From NCBI RefSeq assembly GCF_003751845.1, contig NZ_RJKQ01000006.1, positions 1 to 64,000 on the forward strand: a stretch of 64,000 bases of DNA. The letters run 5' to 3'. The position numbers and the translations under genes were made by a program. Positions within the stretch are counted from its first letter, which is position 1. Each line of letters opens with the position of its first letter. Source of the stretch: Enterobacter sp. BIGb0383. GTDB taxonomy: Bacteria > Pseudomonadota > Gammaproteobacteria > Enterobacterales > Enterobacteriaceae. The notes under the pieces were generated by a model that saw only the letters and a program-made list of their open reading frames with translations, searched no databases and had not been told where the DNA came from. Shown piece by piece: positions 54,592-64,000 of the stretch.

Positions 54592-54596
54592 CTGGA

Positions 54597-55550
54597 TTAC
54601 TTCGCGTTGCGCAGGATCTGCAGGCAGCGTTTCAGTTGGTTATCCATCGGCGCTTCCATACGTAGCGTTTCACCAGTACCAGGATGGGTAAAGGTTAACG
54701 CGGCCGCGTGCAGGAACAGACGGCTCAGGCCGGTGTTGGCCAGTTGGGCGTCGAACTCGCGGTCGCCGTAGCGGTCGTCAAAGGCGATAGGATGCCCGGC
54801 ATGGAGCGCATGAACGCGGATCTGATGCGTACGTCCGGTCACCGGACTGCAGCGCACCAGCGTTGCGCTCTCATAGCGTTCTTCTACTTTAAAGCGCGTT
54901 TCTGACGGTTTACCTTCGCTGTTCACCCGAACAATACGCTCTCCGCTCTGGAGAATATTTTTCAGCAGCGGGGCCTGGACCACTTTCACATGCGACTGCC
55001 ACTGTCCGCGTACCAGGGCAAAATAATCTTTCTGCATCCCCTTTTCACGCAGCTGCTCATGCAGCGAACGCAGGGCCGAACGTTTTTTGGCAATCAGCAG
55101 CACGCCGGAGGTATCGCGGTCCAGACGGTGAACCAGTTCCAGGAAGCGCGCTTCCGGACGCAGGGCGCGCAGGCCTTCGATCACGCCGAAGCTCAGCCCG
55201 CTGCCGCCGTGTACCGCCGTACCGGAAGGTTTATTCAGCACCAGCAGATGGTCGTCTTCATAGAGGATCACGCCTTCCAGCGCGGCCACCTTTTTCAGAT
55301 GGGGCGATACCGCCTCGTCATCCCGCTCCGCAACGCGTACAGGCGGAATACGGACTTCATCACCATCTTCCAGCTTATACTCTGGCTTGATGCGTTTTTT
55401 ATTCACCCGCACTTCGCCTTTGCGAAGGATGCGGTAAATCATACTCTTCGGCACGCCCTTAAGCTGGGTGCGCAAAAAGTTATCAATACGCTGCCCCGCT
55501 TCATCAGCGGTAATAGCAACGATTTTTACGGAAGGATTCTCAGTTTTCAT
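54597..55550 (-). CDS. rluC: 23S rRNA pseudouridine(955/2504/2580) synthase RluC
   Basis: A 317-residue RluA-family synthase; E. coli RluC has 319. It modifies U955, U2504 and U2580 of 23S rRNA. An N-terminal S4 RNA-binding domain (about 18-70) precedes the catalytic domain with Asp144 in HRLDRDTSG. KPSGTAVHGG and GRTHQIRVH motifs are present. It is divergent from rne. Confidence 0.96.
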   Translation of the reverse strand: MKTENPSVKIVAITADEAGQRIDNFLRTQLKGVPKSMIYRILRKGEVRVNKKRIKPEYKLEDGDEVRIPPVRVAERDDEAVSPHLKKVAALEGVILYEDDHLLVLNKPSGTAVHGGSGLSFGVIEGLRALRPEARFLELVHRLDRDTSGVLLIAKKRSALRSLHEQLREKGMQKDYFALVRGQWQSHVKVVQAPLLKNILQSGERIVRVNSEGKPSETRFKVEERYESATLVRCSPVTGRTHQIRVHALHAGHPIAFDDRYGDREFDAQLANTGLSRLFLHAAALTFTHPGTGETLRMEAPMDNQLKRCLQILRNAK

Positions 55551-56123
55551 GGGGGGCGATTCTAATTAGCTGTGCCAGATAGCGCCACTCCTTTTTCTGT
55601 GCTTATATTTATCTTTACCCTGCTCTTACAGCCTCGCTTTATCGTTAGTTGATGGTTATTAAAACAATCAGCCGGGGATAAGTGAAAAAACTGTGAGTAA
55701 CCGGGTGATAAATGGTAAAAGTCATCTTGCTATAACAAGGCCAGCAATGGAATAATGATGCGGTTTTCCGTGCTGATTCTTGTTAAAACAAGCATGTTAC
55801 GGAATGACCAGTTTTATCTGTCCGATCATCTACGCAGCAATGGCATAAGACGTATTGATCTTTCAGATTGTTAGCGGGCTGCGGGTTGCAGTGCTTACCG
55901 GTAAATGGAATCTTCTCTGGAGAGTGTTCCCAGGCTGTTCCCCCTGAATAATTGCGCTGTGTTTCCGTATGAAATGCAGGCAACCGACACTTTGCGCCTC
56001 TTAAGCGTACGACAACCGTGAGGTTGGCGACGTGCACAGTCACGAGGCCATCGGTTCACACCCGGAAAGACATCACCATGCCCGTAGCTCTATCGTCAAT
56101 GATAGAATAATGAGTAAGTTACG
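55551..56123 (+). promoter_or_regulatory. rne promoter and autoregulatory 5' leader
   Basis: 573 bp without a gene. In E. coli the rne mRNA has a leader of about 360 nt whose hairpins let RNase E cut and limit its own message. The last 250 bases here closely resemble that leader as I remember it, including GACAACCG-TGA-GGTTGGCGACG and the TATCGTCAATGATAGA hairpin just before the ATG. The far half carries the promoters of rne and rluC, which I could not place exactly. Confidence 0.7.
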
Positions 56124-59100
56124 ATGAAAAGAATGTTGATCAACGCAACTCAGCAAGAAGAGTTGCGTGTCGCCCTCGTTGATGGGCAGCGGCTGTACGA
56201 CCTGGATATCGAAAGCCCGGGACACGAACAGAAAAAAGCGAACATCTACAAAGGCAAAATTACCCGTATTGAACCAAGCCTTGAAGCTGCGTTTGTCGAC
56301 TACGGCGCAGAACGTCATGGTTTCCTGCCTCTGAAAGAAATTGCCCGCGAATACTTCCCAGCTAACTACAATTCTCACGGCCGTCCGAACATCAAAGACG
56401 TGCTGCGCGAAGGCCAGGAAGTCATTGTCCAGATCGATAAAGAAGAACGTGGCAACAAGGGCGCCGCCCTGACCACCTTTATCAGCCTGGCCGGCAGCTA
56501 CCTGGTGCTGATGCCGAATAACCCACGCGCTGGCGGTATCTCCCGTCGCATCGAGGGTGACGACCGCACCGAGCTGAAAGAAGCGCTGTCCAGCCTTGAA
56601 CTGCCGGACGGTATGGGTCTTATCGTACGCACCGCAGGCGTAGGCAAGTCTGCCGAAGCGCTGCAGTGGGACCTGAGCTTCCGCATGAAACACTGGGAAG
56701 CCATCAAGAAAGCCGCCGACAGCCGCCCTGCTCCGTTCCTGATCCATCAGGAAAGCAACGTTATCGTGCGCGCCTTCCGCGACTATCTGCGCCAGGACAT
56801 CGGCGAAATCCTGATCGACAACCCGAAAGTGCTGGAGCTGGCTCGCCAGCATATCGCCGCCCTGGGCCGTCCGGATTTCAGCAGCAAAATTAAGCTCTAT
56901 AGCGGCGAAATTCCGCTGTTCAGCCACTATCAGATCGAATCGCAGATCGAATCGGCCTTCCAGCGCGAAGTCCGTCTGCCGTCCGGTGGTTCTATCGTTA
57001 TCGATTCCACCGAAGCCCTGACCGCCATCGACATCAACTCCGCACGTGCTACCCGCGGCGGTGATATCGAAGAAACCGCGTTCAACACCAACCTGGAAGC
57101 CGCCGATGAGATCGCTCGTCAGCTGCGTTTGCGCGACCTCGGCGGTCTGATCGTTATCGACTTTATCGATATGACGCCGGTCCGTCACCAGCGCGCGGTG
57201 GAAAATCGCCTGCGTGAAGCGGTGCGTCAGGATCGTGCGCGTATCCAGATCAGCCATATTTCACGTTTTGGCCTGCTGGAGATGTCCCGCCAGCGTCTGA
57301 GCCCGTCCCTCGGCGAGTCCAGCCATCATGTCTGCCCGCGCTGTAGCGGCACCGGCACCGTTCGTGATAACGAATCCCTGTCGCTGTCTATCCTTCGTCT
57401 GATCGAAGAAGAAGCGCTGAAAGAAAATACGCTGGAAGTTCACGCCATCGTCCCGGTACCGGTAGCCTCCTACCTGCTGAACGAAAAACGTGCGGCCGTC
57501 AGCGCTATCGAAGCCCGTCAGGGCGGCGTGCGCTGCGTGATCGTGCCGAACGACCAGATGCAAACGCCGCACTACTCCGTGCTGCGCGTGCGTAAAGGTG
57601 AAGAGATTTCCGCCCTCAGCTACCTGCTGCCGAAGGTGCATGAAGAAGCGATGGCGATGCCGTCGGATGAAGAGCGCACCGAACGTAAGCTTCCGGAGCA
57701 GCCAGCCCTGGCCGCTTTCGTCATGCCTGACGTACCGCCAGCACCGCCGGCTGAAAATGCACCGCGTAACGCGCCTGCCGCTACAGCCACAGCGCCAGCT
57801 GCTGCCCCGGCCGCACCTGGCCTGCTTAGCCGCTTCTTTGGTGGTCTGAAACAGCTATTTGCCGGTACGCCGGAAAGCAAACCGGCTGAAGAAGTCGTCA
57901 CCGAGAAGAAAGAACAGAAGCAGGAACGTTCTCAGGAACGCCGTAAGCCGCGCCAGAACAACCGTCGTGACCGCAACGACCGTAACGATCGCCGTGATAA
58001 TCGCGCCGAAGGCGGTGAAGCCCGCGAAGGCCGTGAGAATCGCGAAGGTCGTGAAAACCGTGAAGGCCGCGAGGGTCGTGATGACAACCGCCGTAATCGC
58101 CGCCAGGCCCCGCAGCAGAACGCCGAAACGCGTGACGCTCGCCAGCAGCCGCAGGCCGACGATAGCGAGAAGGCCAAAGGACGTGAAGAGCAGCAGCCGC
58201 GCCGCGAACGCAATCGTCGCCGTAACAGCGATGAGAAGCGTCAGGAGTCGCAGGACGTTAAAGCCATTGACGAACAGCAGCCGGTCGCGGTTCAGGAAGA
58301 CGATCAGGAAACCCGCGGTCAGGTGATGACGCGTCGTAAACCGCGTCAGCTGAGCAAGAAAGTGCGCTTCACGTCTGAGGCCGATGCCGCAGCCGAAAGC
58401 GCTGCCGTCGCTCAGGTACAGGACAAGGTTGAGACCGGCACGCCGGAAGTTGCAAAACGCGATCTTCCTGCCGTCGTCGAGACGCCGGTTGAGCAGGATG
58501 AAAACACAGAATCACGTGATACCTCAGGTATGCCGCGTCGTTCACGCCGTTCACCTCGCCATCTGCGCGTCAGCGGCCAGCGTCGTCGTCGCTATCGTGA
58601 CGAGCGTTACCCGCTGCAGTCCCCGATGCCGCTGTCCATCGCCTGTGCCTCACCTGAAATGGCCTCCGGCAAAGTGTGGATCAACTACTCTCTGCCGCGT
58701 CAGCAAGAGCAGGAGCAGATTGTTGAAGAGCAGGTTGAGCAAGAGATCGCACAGCCGGTTGCAGAAACCGTTAACGACGCCGTTGTCGCTGAACAGGTTG
58801 AGCAGGCCGTCATTGCTGAGCCAGAAGCTCCGGTTAGCGAACCGCAGGCTCCGGTCGTTGAGACTGCCCATCCTGAAGTGATTGCTGCCCCGGTTGACGA
58901 GCAGCCTGAGCTGATTGAACCGCAGGATCGCGTTGTTGCTGAAGAGACCGCTGACGCTGCTGAACCGGCTGCCGAAGCACCGGTAGCAGAAGAGCCAGTT
59001 GTTGCCGCTGAGCCAGCGCCGGTGGTACAGCCGCAGCCTGAGCCTGTTGCAGCGGCACCTGTTGCAGCGGCACCTGTTGTTGCTGCACCTGTTGTTGCTG

Positions 59101-59285
59101 CGCCGACCCGTTACGCCACCGCGCCGATGACCCGTGCTCCGGCACCGGCCTACGTCGCGGAAGCACCGCGTCACAGCGACTGGGTTCGCCCGGCGTTCGA
59201 CTTCGAGGGTAAAGGTGCTGCGGGTGGCCATAGCGCAACCCACACTGCCACCGCAGAAGCGACGCGTCCGCAGTCTGTTGACTAA
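56124..59285 (+). CDS. rne: Ribonuclease E
   Basis: A 1053-residue endoribonuclease; E. coli RNase E has 1061. It starts decay of most mRNAs and processes rRNA and tRNA. The catalytic half (1-529) has an S1 domain (about 35-125), a 5'-sensor, Mg2+ ligands Asp303 and Asp346, and the zinc link Cys404-Cys407. The disordered half holds the membrane helix [13 protein letters not shown] (about 565), an Arg-rich RNA-binding region, a basic segment [19 protein letters not shown], the likely enolase site near RRKPRQL, and the PNPase-binding end [12 protein letters not shown]. Two tandem-repeat tracts in this half differ from E. coli. Confidence 0.97.
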   Translation: MKRMLINATQQEELRVALVDGQRLYDLDIESPGHEQKKANIYKGKITRIEPSLEAAFVDYGAERHGFLPLKEIAREYFPANYNSHGRPNIKDVLREGQEVIVQIDKEERGNKGAALTTFISLAGSYLVLMPNNPRAGGISRRIEGDDRTELKEALSSLELPDGMGLIVRTAGVGKSAEALQWDLSFRMKHWEAIKKAADSRPAPFLIHQESNVIVRAFRDYLRQDIGEILIDNPKVLELARQHIAALGRPDFSSKIKLYSGEIPLFSHYQIESQIESAFQREVRLPSGGSIVIDSTEALTAIDINSARATRGGDIEETAFNTNLEAADEIARQLRLRDLGGLIVIDFIDMTPVRHQRAVENRLREAVRQDRARIQISHISRFGLLEMSRQRLSPSLGESSHHVCPRCSGTGTVRDNESLSLSILRLIEEEALKENTLEVHAIVPVPVASYLLNEKRAAVSAIEARQGGVRCVIVPNDQMQTPHYSVLRVRKGEEISALSYLLPKVHEEAMAMPSDEERTERKLPEQPALAAFVMPDVPPAPPAENAPRNAPAATATAPAAAPAAPGLLSRFFGGLKQLFAGTPESKPAEEVVTEKKEQKQERSQERRKPRQNNRRDRNDRNDRRDNRAEGGEAREGRENREGRENREGREGRDDNRRNRRQAPQQNAETRDARQQPQADDSEKAKGREEQQPRRERNRRRNSDEKRQESQDVKAIDEQQPVAVQEDDQETRGQVMTRRKPRQLSKKVRFTSEADAAAESAAVAQVQDKVETGTPEVAKRDLPAVVETPVEQDENTESRDTSGMPRRSRRSPRHLRVSGQRRRRYRDERYPLQSPMPLSIACASPEMASGKVWINYSLPRQQEQEQIVEEQVEQEIAQPVAETVNDAVVAEQVEQAVIAEPEAPVSEPQAPVVETAHPEVIAAPVDEQPELIEPQDRVVAEETADAAEPAAEAPVAEEPVVAAEPAPVVQPQPEPVAAAPVAAAPVVAAPVVAAPTRYATAPMTRAPAPAYVAEAPRHSDWVRPAFDFEGKGAAGGHSATHTATAEATRPQSVD
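58023..58076 (+). repeat. 18-bp tandem repeats in the RNase E Arg-rich region
   Basis: Three units of 18 bp encode [12 protein letters not shown] and REGREG (residues 634-651), extending the charged RNA-binding segment. Confidence 0.85.
59043..59102 (+). repeat. 15-bp tandem repeats near the RNase E C-terminus
   Basis: Four 15-bp units encode [20 protein letters not shown] (residues 974-993). The first two are identical in DNA; the last two differ from each other only at the final base. Confidence 0.88.
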
Positions 59286-59299
59286 GCGAACGCGCTCTG

Positions 59300-59327
59300 A
59301 AAAACCGGCCTGATGGCCGGTTTTTTT
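59300..59327. terminator. Rho-independent terminator of rne
   Basis: AAAACCGGCC pairs with GGCCGGTTTT around a TGAT loop, followed by further T residues, 15 bases after the rne stop. The tail overlaps the stop codon of the converging LysR gene, which it may also end. Confidence 0.92.
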
Positions 59328-60267
59328 ATGCCTGCGATTTACGCATCCCGGAAACCTGCGGCATAACCTCGCGCATCAGCTCGAGAAACTTACGCAGACG
59401 CGCCGGATAGTATCGCGCCCACGGATAGACCAGATGCACCGGGAGCGGTGCCGCCTGCCACTCGGGAAGCAGCTCAACCAGGCGTCCCTCACGAATATCC
59501 TCTTCCACGGTCCAGCTGGAGACAATCGCCACGCCCAGACCGGCCAGCGCGCTGTTACGCGCCACGTAAATGCTGTCCGTGCTGAGCCGCGGCGAAATCG
59601 CGATGGTTGCCGTCTGCTGCCCGTCCCGATGCGTCAGCACAACCTGGTGCCGGTAAAAGGAGCTGACGGCAATCCACGGCAGTGCGGAGAGCGATTGCGG
59701 GTCGTGAGGGTTATCAAGAGAGGCCGCAAGTGACGGGACGGCGACCAGGCTGCGGGGCACCTCCGCCAGCTGTACCGTTACCGTGGCCGGGTCAATCTCC
59801 GCCCCAACCCGGATCGCACAGTCGATATTGTCGCTGAGAAAATCGACGGCTTTATCATTCAGCATCCACTCCACGTCCAGTTTCGGATGGCGGGTGAGAA
59901 AGGCAACCAGCGGCGTTAACAGCTGCTGCTGACCAAACGCGTGAGGTGCCCGCACCCGCAATACCCCGACCGGATCGTCCCCGGACTGCTGGAGCTCATC
60001 TTCCAGCGCCAGCCAGCCGTCGATGAGCTGCTTCGCATGCTGATAGCAGCGCTCGCCGTCATCGGTCAGCTTCATGGCGTGCGTGGTACGCAGGATCAGC
60101 TTCGCGCCCAGGAGCAGCTCAAGCGACTGCAGACGGCGGCTGATCGTCGCCTGGGTTGTCGCCATCTGCCCTGCCGCCGCCGACAGGGAACCCGCCTCCA
60201 CGATACGGACAAACGTCCGCATCAGCTCAATACGGTCTATACGCTCAGCTCTTTTCATTATCGCCAT
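59326..60267 (-). CDS. LysR-family transcriptional regulator
   Basis: A 313-residue LysR-type regulator. The N-terminal winged helix-turn-helix (about 13-70: FVRIVEAGSLSAAAGQMATTQATISRRL) is followed by a substrate-binding domain (about 95-300), with the PAHAFGQQQLLTPL-type opening common to the CrgA-like subgroup (here RAPHAFGQQ). It is divergent from a transporter gene and likely controls it and itself. The start may be 60267 or the ATG at 60258; neither has a clear ribosome site, and a regulator-like dyad begins two bases upstream of the first. E. coli K-12 has no such gene between rne and flgL. Confidence 0.88.
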   Translation of the reverse strand: MAIMKRAERIDRIELMRTFVRIVEAGSLSAAAGQMATTQATISRRLQSLELLLGAKLILRTTHAMKLTDDGERCYQHAKQLIDGWLALEDELQQSGDDPVGVLRVRAPHAFGQQQLLTPLVAFLTRHPKLDVEWMLNDKAVDFLSDNIDCAIRVGAEIDPATVTVQLAEVPRSLVAVPSLAASLDNPHDPQSLSALPWIAVSSFYRHQVVLTHRDGQQTATIAISPRLSTDSIYVARNSALAGLGVAIVSSWTVEEDIREGRLVELLPEWQAAPLPVHLVYPWARYYPARLRKFLELMREVMPQVSGMRKSQA

Positions 60268-60268
60268 A

Positions 60269-60289
60269 GTTATACGCTACATGTATAAC
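60269..60289. promoter_or_regulatory. LysR-type operator dyad
   Basis: A perfect inverted repeat GTTATAC-N7-GTATAAC in the 100-bp gap between the divergent LysR and MFS genes. It contains the T-N11-A pattern of LysR-family sites and would overlap the regulator's own promoter. Confidence 0.75.
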
Positions 60290-60367
60290 CGTTTTACCAC
60301 CGCAGCGGCTACCGCGCCAGCGTCCGGCGGGTAAAAATAGCCTCACTTTGATGTTGAGGAAACAACC

Positions 60368-61585
60368 ATGACGACCCATACAGCTCCATCTGCCGCCGCC
60401 CGCTGGATAATTTTTATCCTTGCCCTCGGCGCCGGCACCAGCGTTGCCGCAATTTACTACGCCCAACCCCTGCTCCCGCTGATCGGCAACGATCTGCATC
60501 TTAGCGTTGAAGGAATGGGGCTGGTGCCGACGCTGACCCAGGCGGGCTATGCCCTGGGCATTCTCTTTCTGCTGCCGCTGGGCGACCGCTATGACCGCCG
60601 GACGCTGATCCTGGTCAAGAGCGCCGTACTGGCCTTACTGCTGTTCGCCTGCAGCCTCTCCGGGCAGCTCAACTCCCTTCTGGTGATGAGCCTGCTGCTG
60701 GGGATGGCAGCCACCATGGCACAGGATATTGTCCCGGCGGCGGCGATCCTCGCCCCTGCCGGTCAACAGGGTAAAATGGTCGGAACGGTGATGACCGGTC
60801 TGCTGCTGGGGATCCTGCTGTCGCGTACCGTCAGTGGTCTGGTCGGTGCCGCGTTCGGCTGGCGAATCATGTATCAGGCTGCGGCGGCCTGTATCGCGCT
60901 GATCGGTATCCTGATGTGGCGCGTCCTGCCACACTTTACCGTCCAGTCAGATTTGAGTTACCCGGCACTGATGCGTTCGATGGCTCAGCTCTGGCAGCGC
61001 TACCCGGCTCTGCGCCGTGCCGCGCTGGCTCAGGGGTTCCTTTCCATTGCCTTTAGCGCCTTCTGGTCAACTCTGGCCGTGATGCTGCTGGAACGCTATC
61101 AGATGGGCAGCGCTATTGCCGGGGGGTTCGGTATTGCCGGGGCCGCAGGTGCGCTCGCCGCGCCTCTGGCAGGTGGCCTGGCGGACAAAATCGGTGCCGA
61201 ACGGGTGACCCAACTGGGTGCAGCCCTGGTTACCGCCTCTTTTGCGCTAATGTTCTTCCTCCCCGCACTGCCGCCGCATGCTCAGCTGGTGCTGATTGCG
61301 CTGTCGGCGGTAGGATTTGACCTTGGCCTGCAGTCCAGCCTGGTGGCGCACCAGAACCTGGTGTACGGTCTTGAACCCCAGGCGCGTGGCCGCCTTAACG
61401 CTCTGCTGTTTACCGGCGTGTTTATCGGGATGGCGTTGGGTTCAGCGGTGGGCAGCAAGCTTTATACCCTGGCAGGCTGGCCGGGCGTGGTGATACTGGC
61501 AACGGTGACGGGAGGGATTGCCCTGGCTATCCGCATCGCAGAAAGTGCACGCCTTGCCAGAGTACAAATTTCACACGCGGAATAA
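60368..61585 (+). CDS. MFS transporter (drug:H+ antiporter type)
   Basis: A 405-residue inner-membrane protein with about twelve hydrophobic helices. The major facilitator motif LGDRYDRRTL lies between helices 2 and 3, with a second, weaker copy (GGLADKIGAERV) between helices 8 and 9. It resembles DHA1-type exporters such as those for sugars, amino acids or drugs; the substrate cannot be told. GAGG precedes the ATG. Its divergent LysR gene and shared operator suggest inducible export of the regulator's ligand. Inserted between rne and flgL relative to E. coli K-12. Confidence 0.87.
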   Translation: MTTHTAPSAAARWIIFILALGAGTSVAAIYYAQPLLPLIGNDLHLSVEGMGLVPTLTQAGYALGILFLLPLGDRYDRRTLILVKSAVLALLLFACSLSGQLNSLLVMSLLLGMAATMAQDIVPAAAILAPAGQQGKMVGTVMTGLLLGILLSRTVSGLVGAAFGWRIMYQAAAACIALIGILMWRVLPHFTVQSDLSYPALMRSMAQLWQRYPALRRAALAQGFLSIAFSAFWSTLAVMLLERYQMGSAIAGGFGIAGAAGALAAPLAGGLADKIGAERVTQLGAALVTASFALMFFLPALPPHAQLVLIALSAVGFDLGLQSSLVAHQNLVYGLEPQARGRLNALLFTGVFIGMALGSAVGSKLYTLAGWPGVVILATVTGGIALAIRIAESARLARVQISHAE

Positions 61586-61617
61586 AAAAAAGCCCGCTCC
61601 GGGGTGGTGGAGCGGGC
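61584..61617 (-). terminator. Rho-independent terminator of flgL
   Basis: On the minus strand GCCCGCTCC/GGAGCGGGC with an 8-base loop is followed by eight T residues, about 54 bases after flgL. Confidence 0.9.
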
Positions 61618-61670
61618 AGACAAAACATACCCAGTTTCGAAGCATGTTTTAAAGCGAAGATTCAATCGTG

Positions 61671-62624
61671 TTATCTATTCAGCTGGAACAGGGACATTCC
61701 CTGCAGGTCGCTAAACGCTTTATAGGAGGCCTGAAGCGCCGCCTGATTCATGATGTAAGACGAAATGGCCGCGGTGGTATCCACATCAACCAGATTACTC
61801 ATCTGCTCTTTCTGACCCAGTTCACGGTCTTCACCCAGTTCGTTCAGTGCTGTCAGTTCCTGCATCTGGACACCGACTTCAGCGCGTACAGTAACAACGT
61901 TATCCAGTGAGTTTTTCAGCCCACGTTGACTTTTTTCGATACGCGCCGTTTGTGCAGCCTGTGCGGTGGCATCACCGTCAGTCGGCGTTTTCAGGGCAGC
62001 AATAGCCGTGTCAAGCATGACAAAAAGACTGGTTTCCGTATCCGCAGGGTTGGCTTCCTGAGTCGCATTACTGGTGATGCTGTCAAAAATTTGCTTGCCC
62101 GTATGACCAATGACCATCGAACGAGCCGCATCAACCTGCTGGGTTACCGCATTCGTTCCGCCCTGATAGACACCGGTCGCCGGATCGAATGAGGGGTCTT
62201 CCGTTTTAAAGCCACCAAAAATATAGCGACCGTTGCCATCAGACGTATTGGCCAGGTTCATCAGCTGATCGCGAATCCCCTGCAATTGCGTGGCCAGAGA
62301 AGCACGGTCAGAATCTGCCAGTACGCCGGTGTTAGCCTGAATCAGCGTTGATTGAGCAGATGAAATAACAGTAGCAACATTACCCAGAACGCTATCTTCA
62401 AGCGCCACGCGCTGATAAGCAAAGCCACGCGCCGTCGCATACTGGCTGTTCTGCGCCTGCGCCTGGGAGAGCACAACCGCCTGCGCCGCCGCAACCGGGT
62501 CGTCAGAGGCGTTGACGACGCGTTTACCGGTCGACATCTGCTCACCGCTCTTCAGCCATTCGGCCTGGCTGCTGGTGACGCTACGCATATTCTGGTCATA
62601 CATCATTTGAGTACTAATACGCAT
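61671..62624 (-). CDS. flgL: Flagellar hook-filament junction protein FlgL
   Basis: A 317-residue flagellin-like protein, the same length as E. coli FlgL (HAP3), exported to the tip of the hook where it joins FlgK to the filament. The N-terminal helical region (MRISTQMMYDQNMRSV, SGKRV-type motif TGKRVVNASDDPVAA) and C-terminal helical region (ending DLQGMSLFQLNR) match flagellins; the central part (IFGGFKTEDPSFD) forms the outer domain. AAGGAG precedes the ATG. It follows flgK by 13 bases. Confidence 0.97.
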   Translation of the reverse strand: MRISTQMMYDQNMRSVTSSQAEWLKSGEQMSTGKRVVNASDDPVAAAQAVVLSQAQAQNSQYATARGFAYQRVALEDSVLGNVATVISSAQSTLIQANTGVLADSDRASLATQLQGIRDQLMNLANTSDGNGRYIFGGFKTEDPSFDPATGVYQGGTNAVTQQVDAARSMVIGHTGKQIFDSITSNATQEANPADTETSLFVMLDTAIAALKTPTDGDATAQAAQTARIEKSQRGLKNSLDNVVTVRAEVGVQMQELTALNELGEDRELGQKEQMSNLVDVDTTAAISSYIMNQAALQASYKAFSDLQGMSLFQLNR

Positions 62625-62637
62625 CTTTCATTACTCC

Positions 62638-64000
62638 TTAGCGAATGCCCAGTATCGCGTCAAAAAGCGCGTTGGCGGTTTGCAGAACCTGGGCATTAGC
62701 CAGATAGTACTGCTGATAACGCTGCAGATTGCCGTACTCTTCGTCAAGGTTGACGCCAGAGATGGACTGCTGCTGGTTGCTCAGTTGTGTCACAACGTTG
62801 GCCTGCGTGGTGCTGGTGGTTTTCAGGCTCTTGGTGGTGTTACCCACTTCGCTGACCAGGGTCGCATAGGCATCGTTAAAGCTTTTTTTGCCGCCAACGA
62901 GGGTGCCGTCTTTCTGCAGATCCAGCAGTTTCTGGCCGTTACGGTTATCGCTCGCGCCGTTATCCGCATCGTCCACCCCAAGGGCAATTTTCGATTCGTC
63001 TTTAATCAGCAGTTCCATATTGATAATGGTGTCGCTGACCGGACGAACGGTAAAGCTGTCATTTTCGGCGGCCGTTCCGGCGATGGAGACTTCCATTCCG
63101 CCGAAGGTCAGCGTCCCGGCACCGGCATCGAAGTTTGCGGCAACGGGCGCGTTATCGGATAGACGCGTCACCTGCCAGGTCCCGCCGGTAAACGCAACTT
63201 TATAGTCGGATGCCGTCACGTCTTTTGCCGTCTGAATAGTCGGCGTCAACACCGCATTACCGGCGTTTTTGGTGTTATTCAGAGAATACGGCTGACCCAG
63301 TTTAAAGAAGTCGGTGCCGTCAGCGCCGTCGGCATCGATACCCTGCTTATGCTGGGCGTTAAACGCGCTGCCGAAGGCCATAGCCAGCTGGTTGACGCTG
63401 TTACGCGCGCCGTCCAGATCTTTGCTGCGGAAGCTCAGCAGGCCGCCAAGGCTACCGTTGGTAATCAGCTTCTCAGGAATTTCAATGTTACCGGCCAGGG
63501 CATCAACATAGGCAACGGTAGTACGGGTTGGGTCCGCGCTGGACGGTACTGCCGCCAGCTGACGTGCGGTGCTGCCCTGAACCAGGGTGTAGCCGTTCGC
63601 CATGGTGATGTTGTAGTTCTTGCCGTCCTGGACGGAGACATCAACACCGACAATTTTATTCAGGTTGCTGACCAGCTGATCGCGCTGATCCAGCAGGTCG
63701 TTCGGCGATGCACCGCCGCCCACCGCGGTCAGGCGAGAAATCTGCTCGTTAAGCGAGGCGATTTGCTTGCTGTAGGTATTGATCTGCTCAACGCTGGAGG
63801 TCACCGCGAGATTGACCTGTTTATCCTGATCGCGCAGGTACTGGTCGGTGACTTTAAACTGGTTAACCAGTCCTTCAGCCTGACCCAGCAGAGACTGGCG
63901 CGACGCCGGGTCTTCTGCGTTACCGGCCAGGGTTTGCAGCGTCGAGAAGAAGCTCTGCAGCGTGCTGGAGAGCGTGTTGGTTGAGCCAGAGAGAATATTG
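62638..64000 (-). CDS. flgK: Flagellar hook-filament junction protein FlgK (3' part)
   Basis: The C-terminal 453 residues or so of FlgK (HAP1; E. coli 547), running off the right edge. The reading frame continues upstream of the internal Met near 63804: LQTLAGNAEDPASRQSLLG and NQFKVTDQYLRDQDKQ are typical FlgK segments. TSSVEQINTYSKQIASLN, SPNDLLDQRDQLV and the C-terminal NLDEEYGNLQRYQQYYLANAQ, ending FDAILGIR, are conserved. It is the first junction protein on the hook. The variable central domain differs most from E. coli. Confidence 0.96.
   Translation of the reverse strand, partial: NILSGSTNTLSSTLQSFFSTLQTLAGNAEDPASRQSLLGQAEGLVNQFKVTDQYLRDQDKQVNLAVTSSVEQINTYSKQIASLNEQISRLTAVGGGASPNDLLDQRDQLVSNLNKIVGVDVSVQDGKNYNITMANGYTLVQGSTARQLAAVPSSADPTRTTVAYVDALAGNIEIPEKLITNGSLGGLLSFRSKDLDGARNSVNQLAMAFGSAFNAQHKQGIDADGADGTDFFKLGQPYSLNNTKNAGNAVLTPTIQTAKDVTASDYKVAFTGGTWQVTRLSDNAPVAANFDAGAGTLTFGGMEVSIAGTAAENDSFTVRPVSDTIINMELLIKDESKIALGVDDADNGASDNRNGQKLLDLQKDGTLVGGKKSFNDAYATLVSEVGNTTKSLKTTSTTQANVVTQLSNQQQSISGVNLDEEYGNLQRYQQYYLANAQVLQTANALFDAILGIR

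Noticed and set aside
55783-56043. An 86-residue minus-strand frame in the rluC-rne gap
   Set aside because: It lies wholly in the structured rne leader, which is conserved as RNA, and has no protein family features.
56073-57257. A 394-residue open frame opposite rne
   Set aside because: Antisense to the conserved catalytic half of RNase E and covering the rne start; no independent evidence.

Overview
The window is chromosomal DNA from a gamma-proteobacterium of the family Enterobacteriaceae. Nearly every gene matches an Escherichia coli K-12 protein in length and motifs, and the order follows the E. coli icd-to-flgK segment (about 24-26 min): icd, rluE-nudJ-mnmA-hflD-purB-phoPQ-roxA, pepT, potABCD, cobB-nagK-lolEDC, ycfT, mfd, ldtC, bhsA/comR, ycfJ, ndh, ycfP-nagZ-thiK-lpoB-ycfL-hinT, fhuE, ptsG, ycfH-holB-tmk-mltG-pabC, fabF-acpP-fabG-fabD-fabH-plsX-rpmF-yceD, yceF, rluC, rne, flgL-flgK. 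The differences from E. coli suggest a relative such as Enterobacter, Lelliottia, Leclercia or Kosakonia; the genus cannot be fixed from this window. No tRNA, rRNA, insertion sequence, integrase or CRISPR array was seen.

Accessory DNA sits at four places in this conserved frame. (1) Positions 1-1116: the first gene of a type VI secretion cluster (tssB, reading out of the left edge) beside the 3' end of icd, plus about 600 bp of AT-rich DNA. (2) Positions 2828-5943, between icd and rluE: a trimeric autotransporter with a YadA-type anchor, a small lipoprotein and a 290-residue protein of unknown function. (3) Positions 53403-54554, between yceF and rluC: an exported alpha/beta-hydrolase. (4) Positions 59326-61585, between rne and flgL: a divergent LysR regulator/MFS transporter pair. 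fhuE is in its usual place but looks much more divergent than its neighbours.

The conserved part holds several functional groups: tRNA and rRNA modification (MnmA, RluE, RluC) and ribosomal protein hydroxylation (RoxA); purine synthesis (PurB); Mg2+ and antimicrobial-peptide sensing (PhoPQ); spermidine/putrescine import (PotABCD); lipoprotein release to the outer membrane (LolCDE); peptidoglycan synthesis, crosslinking and recycling (LdtC, LpoB, MltG, NagZ, NagK); respiration (Ndh); glucose uptake (PtsG); the fatty-acid cluster with ribosomal protein L32; RNA decay (RNase E); and flagellar hook junction proteins.

Several control elements can be read directly: a PurR operator inside purB, a PhoP box before phoP, FNR sites before ndh and perhaps pepT and tssB, a CRP site inside the bhsA promoter spacer flanked by two copies of a 16-bp element, a CRP site, Mlc-type operator and SgrS target before ptsG, and a LysR-type dyad between the regulator and the transporter. 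The most unusual items are the autotransporter module with stalk repeats that are exact multiples of a heptad, the bhsA/comR control region, a 40-bp near-perfect palindrome in the ndh leader, and two CRISPR-repeat-like hairpins flanking rpmF.
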